Source of the DNA: Alligator mississippiensis
Taxonomy: Eukaryota; Chordata; Crocodylia; Alligatoridae
DNA length: 64,000 nucleotides
Assembly: GCF_030867095.1 (NCBI RefSeq)
Contig: NC_081827.1
Span: 23,937,001 to 24,001,000, forward strand
Reading direction: 5' to 3'
Within the stretch, counting starts at the first letter, position 1, and each line of letters opens with the position of its first letter. This document shows, in pieces, positions 49,201-61,200 of this stretch. The notes beneath the pieces were generated by a model. It did no database searches. It was not told the DNA's origin and was given only the letters and a program-made list of their open reading frames with translations. Position numbers and translations under genes: made by a program.

Positions 49201-52200
49201 TTAATGTCTACCAGGCCTGAAAGCAAAACCTAGGCATCCTACCAAGACACTGGAGGTGCACCTACATGTGTAATTAGTATGGCTGAATAAACACGGGCAC
49301 AGTTTGTGCTGGATTTTATTGTTCCTGAGTGCAGTGTTTACCTGGGGCCATGGCACGTTGAGCCAGGGTGGCACAGCCCTGCCTGGCAGGGGGGATGAAG
49401 GGTCAGCCTGCCAGCCTGGGGCTGCAGCTTCTGGCTGCATCTGTCAAGAAGCTGGGGGGCGGGGAAAGGAAGTCCCCCACTGTTAGGGGTCCCCCCACAG
49501 CTTGCTGGCTGGGGTCTCAGGGGGAGTGTCCCCCACCCCCCCCAATGGCAGGCAAAAGCTGCACTGTGGGCTACCCAGCTGGCTTTTCACCACACTGGGA
49601 ATTGGGGCAAGGGGAGAACGAAGCCCAGTGCCATGAGCCTCCCCCCCCCACCCGAGCTTGTTGACTGGGGCCTCAGGAGGGGGCTGGGCCAAGTCAATGT
49701 GGCCGGGGGGGGGCTCCCTTTCCCCACCTTGCCCCAGTTCCCAGCACACTGGCCGGCAGCTCCATTCCTCACGTCTTTCCCCCAGCTGGCAGGGGGGTGG
49801 GGTGGGCTCTGGGTCTGGCATACAGGAGAGCCCCCCACCTGGTAGACTTGGCCAGTGCAATCAGGCACTGAGTCCCGCTCCCCCCCACCCCCCAACCGAA
49901 TGGTGAATGTCTGTTCGGCTTATTCCCTTTCTAAATTATAGCACTTTAAGTAAAGTTCAATAGTTAGAGCCCTTCTGCCAGGAGCTTTTTCAACATCCAT
50001 ACTTAGCCTATAACTATGACTATCCCAAGTTATTCTGATATTTTGAAATTTGTTTTCATCCACAACAGGGCAAGTAGTAGAAATAGTAGACCTCTTCATA
50101 GACAGGAAACTTATATGTGTGTGTGTGGGTGGGGGAGGAGTATATCATGTATGTGTATATAAAACTCTTAATGTTTTATTAAAGCAAAAGATTCCAGCAT
50201 TAAATTCATTTCATTTTGGTGTGTGGAACTAAGTCAAAACATTTCATTTTGATCTGGTTAAACATTAATCTGTGTCCCCCCTCTGAGCTTCCACAGAGCC
50301 TCTTACAAGTTTTAATTCAAGTGTCTCATGTTCCTATTTTTCTTGATATGCCTGTTACTTCAGCAAAACTGCTACTTATTACAGTCAAGTGATGCCTGAC
50401 ATATTGCTTTATCCAGAGGGCATCTGTCGGGTTCCACAAAAAATGGAGTTTGTGTAAAGACCAGTCTAGAGCTGATAATGAAGGCACAAGGTACCAAAAC
50501 TAACCAGATGCAGGCCCATCAGTGACATTTCTAAATTATAACTATTTAAAGCTGTTGTTTAATTTTCAGTGTTCTTGATGTAAAAATAAAAAAATCAGCA
50601 AAAATAACCACACAGAAAATTTAGGGTCTTAGATGTTACATTTTCAATTAAAGAAACAATTGACTGACAACTCCCAGTCTTCTGTAATTATAATTCACAG
50701 AAATGTTATTATGTTCTTTTTTCTTTGGTTAACAGAGATCTGTTCTCACACATGTGCGCACACACACAGAGCTGAAATTAGCTCATGAGTTCTGATCATT
50801 CTGGAAGTTCCTTGTTTGTCAATACTATGCCTATTAGTTTCCAAAAACTGTTTATAGAAATGACCCACCAGCAAAATACACACATATTGACTAACACTGT
50901 AATCTGTGATAGTACATACTGGAATGACAGCACAAATATTTAATGTGTTGTTTTTTTGCGTGAGTTTGTAAACACACAAACACTTATATACTCATTCATA
51001 TGTTACCTTTAGGTTATCCTCCTGCTCTAGAAGTTCCTCAACTTCTTTCTGTTCTTTTAACATCAGTTTGTGCTTGGATGCCACATCCTCCTTCAGTGCT
51101 TTGATCTCTGCTCTCCTTTGGGTTGTTTCTTTACGAAGCTCTTCACAATTTTCTTTCAACATTTTAATTCTCTTTTCTGTTTCCTTTAAAAATATAATCC
51201 AAAATTATATACCTCATATTTGTATGTTTTAGGAAAGAAGAAGTTATTCTTTGCATAAAGTTGTTCCAGAATATTGTTGTATTGTTTGTTCAGGAATTAA
51301 TTGATCTTTCTTTAGAGAACAGTTACTTTAAAAAAGAAGATTAAAGAGCCTGAATGAACGGTGTACTATTTTGGTATTTTTGTGCAGTCACATGCATTTT
51401 TCGCTTATTGTGTCACTATTATCAAAACCTCTGAAATCCTCTGATTGCATTATATTTTCGGTAAATTTTCTTTCACATTTTTATTTAAATCTGAAATTTA
51501 AAATCAACATAATCCTAAACAATATTTTTCATACACTAATATTTGTTTGGTTCTCCCTATTATTAAGAACAATGTTATTAGATTTGGCCTGATAGCCCTG
51601 AAGACCTTTATTTATCCATAAAATAGGTACAAACAAATAGCAGAAGTTTCACCTACTCCACAAAGCTCTGCCAATATGTCTGTTCTCCAACAGATAAGCT
51701 TCAAGGATTGACAAGCTCAGGAGTTTAGTTTCCATGGATCAGATTCAGATCATCCTTGCAGATACCCCCACTTCAGTTTTGCAACACCTATTATATAGGT
51801 ATCTTACTCTGAAAACATGATCCAAATAGACAGGATTAGGAATCTGGAATAGTCTACACTCAGTGGGGAGAATTAGGAAACTCTGAAGAGTATCTTAAAT
51901 TGCCTGGGAACTATACAGTTGGGCAGCAGGAGACAGACAGTGAGGTATGTCTGAACTCCTGCTCCTCTCCTGACTGAGTGATGACTGACACACATCTGCA
52001 AGCTTGGTGCTCCCATTCATGTTCTAGATTTATAATAGCATTTTCATCTTATTTTTATAGGCTGAGGGCACAAAACATGACTTTCTCCAGTGACATGCAT
52101 TTTATACTTACACCTTGCTTGGGGATTCTCTCATACTCCCGCTGAAGGATTTTTTTTTCTTCTTGTAAGCTACAAAAAATAATCACAGATAGACTACTCA

Positions 52201-55200
52201 AACATAAGGAAATAAATAATTTTACTTACAAGATGGTGGCATACTCTGGTTGTCTAAATACCTAAGCAAACCATTAAAGCGCTTCTGTAGGCTTCCTGTT
52301 TTGGCACTGATATAATCACAACAACGGTAACAAAATCCCGATTTTTAAAAAAACCCTGATTAAATCAAATAAAAACTGTCACCAAAACTGATTCAATCAT
52401 AACAGCAGTGCTTGTCAATGACCTATGTAATGTAGAGCATCACAAGTACAAGCTTAAGGCTGCAGAGATTAATTCAGTCATTTCTACTGCCCTTTCTCAC
52501 CAACACCTTCTCATGAGAACAGATTCCTGTGCTGCCATTACTAGTTCACAACAAAAGCGTTGTCATCTGAGGAAGGTAAAAGGATATTATGCCTCATGTT
52601 CTGTGACACATACAAAAGGCAACTGAAGGTTAAAAAACCAAAATTAAGCTCCCTCGAGAGGGCCATTTCCTTGTACCTGAAGGAAATGAAAAGGCAAAAG
52701 AAGGAACATTCATGTTTATGTTAAAATAAAGCCTAAACATGAAAGACAGATAGAAACATATTTTTTTTATTAACAAAATTAAGTTTATGCATGGCATGCA
52801 TTCATTATTTTAGGAGAGCTAGGGAAGTAGTCAGACTACTGTCCCAGGCATAGTCAGGATTGTGTTTAAAATATTATGTACATTATGTATAGTTCTGGAC
52901 ATCTATGCTAAAAAAAAAAATTAATTGAAACTGGAACAGATGCAGGAGAAGATTATTGGATTGATTAGAGCAATAGTAAACCTTCCTTATCAAAGGCTAT
53001 TAAAAAGCTTGGCTTGTTCACCTTATGGGAGCAAAGGTTGAGGATGATATACAATTATTCTTTATAAATTTATTTTTGGGGTGACTACCACAAGGAGAGG
53101 AGGAATTTAAATGAAAGGAAAATAGGGTTGAAGGACAAATAGCAGCAAATTGGTCATAACAATAAATAAATTAAATAAATAATTTATACTGGAAATTAGA
53201 AGGTTTCCAGCCAGAGGAGTGAAATTCTAGCAAATTGTTGGTTCTATAACAAGAGGCTTCAGGCACCTGACACACTCATTCTGTTTTGTTTTGTTCTGTC
53301 TTATAACATCCTGTGGGATGGGTGTTTTCTTCATCTTCACATGTTCATAACTGTTATCATCATCATTACTGACAATAAGAATAAGTCAAGAATAATAGAC
53401 TATAAATATTAAGCTTAATCATTTCTGTTTGGGAATATGGAGATGTACTATTATTGTAGATTTCTAATAGTCTTCATGTGAACACATCAAAATGAATGTA
53501 AAGCTAGTTTGAATGTAATGTGTTAAAAAAAACTTTAGATCATTAAGCCAAGTAAATTCATAACTTTTCCCAAGGGATGTCTGCAGCTGCAAACTGCCAC
53601 AAAAATATAAAAATTAAGCAAGAGACATTTGGAAATATAAAGAGAGAGGTCATCAAGAGAGGTTTGTTTTAGTTCAGCACTCAGCATAATATCCAATAGA
53701 GAATATTTTTAAATCATTTTAGGTCCAATGTTGCAACACATTGAGAGCCTTCAACTTCCTTTAACTTTGGCTGGGACAATTTAACAATTCCCAAAAGGTG
53801 CTGCACACATATGTTTGTAGCTGGAATGCATGATTGGAGATAACAAGATGCCTGCATGATATTCCTGGGATGATTATCAAAGTATGCTTAGCTTGCATAT
53901 ACTGATGAATATAGTAACAAAATAGTTGATCAGGCTTGCTTTCTTTAACAGCTTTATCTTGAACTCAATAGGCATGTCCTGATGAGCACGCATGTGCGTC
54001 TGCGATGTCTCAAGCCACATGTGATGCACATGAACCTGTTCACTGTACTGCTAATTTGCAGCACGGTGGATTTTTTTGATACTGGGAGATCCTACAGCAA
54101 AGTAGGTTTAGATTTGATATCAAGAAAAACTTCTTTACTGTTAGAACAGTGAGACAGTGGAATAGACTGCCTAGGGATGCTGCAAAATCTCCTTCATTGG
54201 AGGTTTTCAAGAACAGGTTGGATAAATGTTTGGTTAGGGATGATTTAGGAGTAGCAATCCTGGATTGTGCTATGAAGAGCACCAGTTGGAAGCTAATGAG
54301 ATACCCCCACACACATACCCAAGAGATGTCCCAGAGCATTGCACAGAGTTGGAGAAGAACTGTGCAATCCAGAGCAAGTGAAAAGTGGACAGGGCCATGT
54401 TCAGCAATAGGAGAATGAGGCAGAGCTCCACAACTTTTTCTGCTAGGAAAGAAGATTAGAAGCTGAGATGAGTTTATGGAAGTGATAGGATAATAAAGGG
54501 AGTTTGAGATCTCTAGGCAGGGCACTGATGCATGGGGTTGCATTTGCTGTCCTCAGGTTGCCATGCAGAGGGGAATGTATCTTGTTATCTCATGTTTCTG
54601 TGCTTGCTGGGGCCACAAGGGAATTTTTTTCCTTCCTGTTGCTACAGGAGTCAGAGGGGTTTTTGCCTTCCTCAGAAGCATTGCCCATTGGTCACAGCCA
54701 AGGCTAGGGGTTTTGACTAGCGTGTGTTGATTCTACTGTGGGACTTTAAAAACCCAGAAGTTTCTGGCTAGAGGGTTTTTCTCTTCTGCTCAGGGTCAGA
54801 GCATTTGTCATGTTTGGGATCAGAAAGGAATTTTATCTCATGGTCAGACTGGCCTGGACTATGGGGTATTTTGCCTCCCTCTTCTGCAGAGGGGTGTGGT
54901 TCCCTTCTTGGGATCTCCTGAGCATATTTTAAAACTACTTCCTGTCCTTGTAGGCACAAGACGTTGTCAGTGCCCCTGTTTCTCTGCTTTACATAAGGCA
55001 ATTTAAAGGGTGTTTTTGATGTTTCAGGCAGTTATGCCAGGTAGTGGTGTGTGAGGCTGTACCTATAGTTTAAGAACAAGTTATACAAATATTTGCTGAG
55101 GATGGTCCAGAAAAGGATGATTCTGCCTGAGCAGAGAGGGTGGACTGGATAATCCCCTGAGGTCCCTTTCAATCCTACTATTCTATGTAAGAGTTTAGAA

Positions 55201-58200
55201 TTAAGCCCTATGCTTTAAATGAAAAATGTTTCCAATAGAGAATATAATAGGGTGTGTGTAGACAAAACAAGGGCCCTAAATTGAACTGATGGGTTTTTTA
55301 AAACACCGCTTTAATTCAGGACCCTTTAAACCTCTTGTCTTGCACACACCCTCACGCACTCACCTGCCTCTCCAGCAGCAGGGAGGGGAGGGTGAGCTGC
55401 TGGTGGGCGAAGTGGTCCCTGGGCTGTGGGGGGCACTGGTACTTCACTCCATGCCAGCAGCAGCCCCCACCAGGCGGCACCTGCATGCAGGCACCCAGCT
55501 TGGGTGGTCCTGGGGCGCACTGTAGCCGCAGAGAGAAGCACCAGGCCCTCGCACAGCTCAGGCAGGCAGGCAGGCTCCGGGGGGTGAGAAAAAAAATCAG
55601 GCTCACCACTTTTCTTGGACGGAGCTTGCCTTCCCGGGTTGCTGCCAGGCTGCCTGCAAGGCTTTCTGCAGAGCCCCTGCACTGCACAGAGCCTGGTGCT
55701 TTGCTCTGTGGCTGTAGGGGCAGCAAACCTAAACTCCTCCTTTAAGTTTGCTGTGTCCCAAGTCATTTAAGGCACATTACACCACCAAATTTGCTACAGC
55801 AGCTGTAATTAATGCGCACTACACCACCGACACGTGCAAACACCGACACCATTAAAGCAGTGCAAAAGCATTTAGCTCTCTTTAAAGTATCATGCACACA
55901 TACCCCTTCTCATTTTGTCTACACATGGATAGGCATTCAAAATCCTTGTTATGTATAATTCCCATCTTCAATTCAATTGACTATTTTTTTAAATATAAGT
56001 TTACAGATAAAGTTCACTTTTTATTGCTACCATAGCCTTGTAAAGAAGAGAGACGTTCTTATTTAGGCCCCAAAATTGAGGCCTCGTATCCATAAAAGAT
56101 AGAAAAGTTCTGGTTAGAGATGATCCCTGCTGAATGTTTCCTTGTTTATATTACATTATTCTTCCGGTATCCCTCCCCTCCATCTCACTCCAGACCCTTG
56201 ATTATTGGGTCCTAATCAGTTTTGTTCACAAGCAGAAAATCCACTGACTTGAATGGAGTTGTGCCAGAACTCAACGTGGGTCATTATTTTCTTCCTTTTA
56301 ATTTATCGCCCTCTCCTGAGTAGGTTTTCATTATGTCAATTTGTTTTACATCTGGACATTAATTTCACTGGTATCTTGAGACTGACACAAAAAAATCCGT
56401 TTGCCACATTCTGTAGCCTCCGTTAGATTTGACAGCTTTAAGATAAATATATCGACTGTTGAAAACTTGCAGACATTAAATACATTACCATAAGGAATAT
56501 AAATTCAGCCCTAAAATAAAGCATTGAAAATTCTTTGAAATAATTATATAATACCAAGTAAAAAGACACCCTAAACTGCTGATAAGGTTATTTAATCTAT
56601 CAGGTGATTGCTTTGATATGTTGCATCAGGAAGGTTTTGTCAAATAGAAGATTTATGTACATCCAGTTATTCCATTTAACTGTTCAGCAATAGAGGTTCC
56701 ATGCGCTATTAAGATCTGCCCACACTTAGATTGTTCTGTGGACTAGCTTTTCCCTTCAATGTGGCATTGAAAGATGACAGAATTACACCATCTTTCTTTC
56801 TGGAAAATAGTTATTTTGGGGTTAAGTCTGATAGCCATTACTTTCTGTGGAGATCCAGAAATGTTAAATTTAAAAAAATCATAGGTACCTCAGTTCGGAT
56901 GATCACTGTTATCCTACCTGACTGCAGGGACATAAATCAAAGGAGAAGGATGGGTGGAAATCAAAAACAAGAAATAGAACAATGGCAAAAGCAAGGCGTT
57001 GTCAGAGAGAATATCAAGTATCTCTGAGGAAACCTCAGAAACCAACTTGCCAGACTCCCACAAGCCAAGCAAGATTTATTGTATTTATAGTAAAAGGGCA
57101 TGAGCATTTTTCCACTAGCACATTTATAGTATTCTGTTTTAATTTTAGTTTTAAAAAAAGCTTGAAGTACACTATGGCATCAAGCCCAGAGACTTAAAAT
57201 ATTTAAAATATCAAGTTACCTACTAGTCTTTTAACCTTTCATGGAAATGTCAAACATTTTCTGCCAAAAGAAATGACTGTTTTTAACTTCTTGTTTTGCA
57301 CAGATGGGACTACAGAAAGTTTAATTTTATTTGATTACTCTAATAAAGAAAGCTAATTACATAGTACCCTTTGGTCTTTAAAAAGTGTTTCATTATAACC
57401 ATAATCACTCTATTTCAGAGATAATTAATTTAATTTGTATTCAAAGAAGTCCCAAAGTAGAAGTTTTCTGTTTATTTTTTTTTCTAAAACATTAAATTGG
57501 GATAGTTGGATAAAATAACAGAATAACAATATATACTCCATTGATATATGCCCCATCTTTATCCAAGTCTGTATAACACAAGAAGGAAATTAAAACATCA
57601 ATAATATATTCATACAAAACCTCATAAAGCACCTTATACTTTGCACCTCACAAAGCACTTTATACATTGAAAATGATATACAAATTATACTCAGGAGTCA
57701 CTTCATTCAGCACTGAAATATAGAAACCTCTAGGAAAAAACATGCACATTAACAAATTTATTTAAGGTGTTGACAGGAATAGACATATACTATATAATTA
57801 CCTCTTGCCTTAACTTACAATAATATTCACAGAAATTAACTTTGTCACCTACCAGTTCAACTTATACTGAATTTCATACTCTCTTTCTTTAATAGCATTA
57901 TATTCATTTTGATATTTAAGTAGTTGCTGCCTCATTCTGGAGACTTCACTGGTAAATCCTTCAGGGAACTCATCTGCTTTTTCCAGTACTTGTTGCTGTT
58001 TTTCTATTTCTACAGTGAAACGTTTGGCATCTTGTAACAACTGGATCTCTGATTCCTGTAAACTGTTTTAAATAAAACAACTTAAATCAGGCATTAAAAG
58101 AGTACTGGAAATATTAAATGCAATTATGTTGTTTTATCTTATATGTTTAACATTAAATGAGATGCCATGAGAGTATATTTTGCCTAGCCTCACTGACACT

Positions 58201-61200
58201 GATGGATAAAGATTTATGCTTTAGTCATATGGAAGACACGTTAGGTAAAAAGGTCACTCTGTATGAATGAGACAAGTGTTATAAGCTGATCTTGGAAAAA
58301 TGTGTTTGGGGATACTCTATTCTGTGGTCATAGAGCACGGGAATAGGAGTGGGAGTGGAAATGGTGTTTAATTGTCTGAGAGTATTTGGGATGTTTCACC
58401 TTTTTGGTTTGTTACTTAAGGCCCCAGGTTCAGGTTCCTTTGTAACCTACAGTAAGGTGAAGGGATGGCTCATGTACCCGAATATTTTGCAAACCAGGAA
58501 GAGGGTTTGGCATGTTGGAGAGAGGTTTGGTCATTTACTTGTTTCCTTGTTGTTGGAGAGGCAGCAGGTAGAAGAAGAGCAACATGAAGGTGAAGTTCAG
58601 GCATTAGGGGTAAAACCACAGCAAAACCCCCAATCAACTAGACCTGGTGTCAGCAGCCTATGGCCTGCAAGTCACAGCTGGCTTGTGGAACCATTGGATC
58701 CAGCCCGCTTTAGTGGAATTTGGTGACAGAGGGCTTTGGCTGTGGGTACTCTCCTTGTGCTACTACTGGTACAAGCACTAGCAGTCGCTGGGTCCTACTG
58801 CCCACCCATCCACCTGCCTCTGACTCGGAGTGGGTCATTCCAGCCTGCAGACAGAAAATATTGTCTATCTTTGAACTAGGGTAATTCCTGGCTCCATGGT
58901 TTAATATCTGTCCTAACATAATCTTTTTTCAGAGATCAAGGGCAATACTAAATACTACTCTGCAATTTATGCTGTTGAATTAGTACCTGAGTTACCTGGT
59001 TTAAAGCTAGCTCAGCTAATTCTACATGAGCTGCAACTGTGACTTTATATTGCAAAGACCTCATCATCGATGAATTGTCAATCATCTTCAGCATCTCCAA
59101 ACTCTGGCTATTTGTATTGACACAATACGTTGTGATAATATCCTTAATTAACCAGGCCTCTGTTACTCTTACTACATGCTGTGTGTATTGTGGTACTTGA
59201 ATAGTTGATGTTTAAGAGTAAGACTACTTTTAATTGGCCACATTTATCATGGAATAGTCAAAATGGTAAATATACTGTGAGACCTTGATATTATGCAATA
59301 CACAACCTACTAACAAGTTCTGATATGGGAGTTATGTGTATGCCTTCGGAATATTAATTACTTTATTTACTTTTGCTTGCTTTTAGTTTAATTTAAATAA
59401 AAATTCAAGTTAAAGTAGATTTTGAGAGTCACAAAGCTCCAAAAGAAAAGCTATGCGGTCGAAGAGAAATGATCCAAACAGTAGCATTTGCCCTTCACTA
59501 ACAAAATAAATGAACCAAGTAAAACTAGCTAGAACCCTAAAATTTTACTTCAAAAACTATTATTGTTCCACAATACAAGCCTACCAACAAACCAGTTACA
59601 GAGTAAAAAAAATCAAAACAACTAGAATATAAAAATTCAAATTGCTAAAAAGCAAAACAAGTCAATTTGCACAAATATAGCTAGAATTAAATAGTAGGAA
59701 AAGGACGCTTTATCTGGTGTTCTACAAAGTACATAATCACTTCCTTTTTGAGCTCAAAAATAAGAAAACCACATACTTCAACAGGAAATAAGAATGTACT
59801 ATACAACAGGAACTAATAACCCAGTGTGCTGATGTGTAACATATTTTTTTTTTCTTCTCAAGAATGATGTTCATGGCAGTGCAGAGAGTCTAAACAAGAT
59901 TTTATGCATTAACCAAGTCCTTTTTCAGTTCTTTTATGAATTTATTCTGTTTTGAATCAAATATTGCTTACAGTAGTGTCGCTCATTTCATGCACCAAAA
60001 ACCTCTTTGAAGTTGGTGGATTTACTTAAAAAAAATAGTGACACAAGATTTATATGCCAGCTCCAAGATCCACCTAATTCAATCTACAGTCCTTGATAGT
60101 AGCCTGTGCTCAGTATTTCAGAAGTCATGACACATCCTGTCTGTTATGAAATAATGTAACAGTTACAATAGAGCTGCATTATCAAATATATTCCAGCTGG
60201 GCTCTTAAACACACAAACTTGTGCTTACCAACCACACCTATGATTTGCCATGCTGCAGAGCCAAACAGCCCTGGTAGTACAAATGAAGCGTGACCCTTCT
60301 CGTATCCTAACCCAGTCTCAACTCTCACTGTCTCCTTACAGTGCTGTTCCTGTATGCCTGTTTTTGACTTCCCCTACATCCAAGGAACTGTTTCCCCAAA
60401 TGCTGGCTCACAAAGAAGACCAGTGAGGGGCTGAGACACTCACAGACAGGCAGGGACATCAAAGTTGCTGGTTCATGCACAAGGAAGGAGAGAAACTCAA
60501 ATCTCATTACAGGGGTTTGGGACTTGCCAATTTCCAACACACATAGGTAGGAGGGACTGAAAAGTGTTCCTCTTAATCCCTTCTTAATTTGCCACACCTC
60601 CTTATGCCCCCCCTGAATCCCTACCTTTCATAAGCAGTACCATTCCTAGACTCCTGGCAGCCCCAGGCAAACTTTTAGTATTGGACCCCCCTTTGCAAGA
60701 GATAATGATAATACTAATTTTAAAATTACCATTTTCGAGTCCCCTTTCTGTCTGGGCCCTGGGCAGCTGCCCGGTTCACCATGCCTGTGCCCGGCCCTGC
60801 TCACAAGGGTCCCCACAATCTTTCTCTTCCTTATTATCCACGCATATTTATCCTCCTCTCCCCCTCAACTCCAAGCCCTCTCCCCTACTTCTGCTATAGG
60901 TACAATCATCATTAGCATAAGGATTCCTCACATGTATGGAAAGGGACTGGCACAAAGGTAAGCTCAGTCTGCAGCAGAGTTAGCGTTGTTTGACTCGTGC
61001 TTTGAAGCTCAGAGGTTTACATTCCTTCTCCATTTCTTCCTAATCCTTTCTGTTGTAACTGAATGTTCTCACAGAGTGAAATTCACCCCTACAAAGGACT
61101 GGCACAAGGGCTTGCTCATTATTTAAATCCTGCTTGAGGCTCACATTAAAGATAGAAATAAGTAAGAATTGATGGAAAAATTATCTCGCTTTCAGCAATG

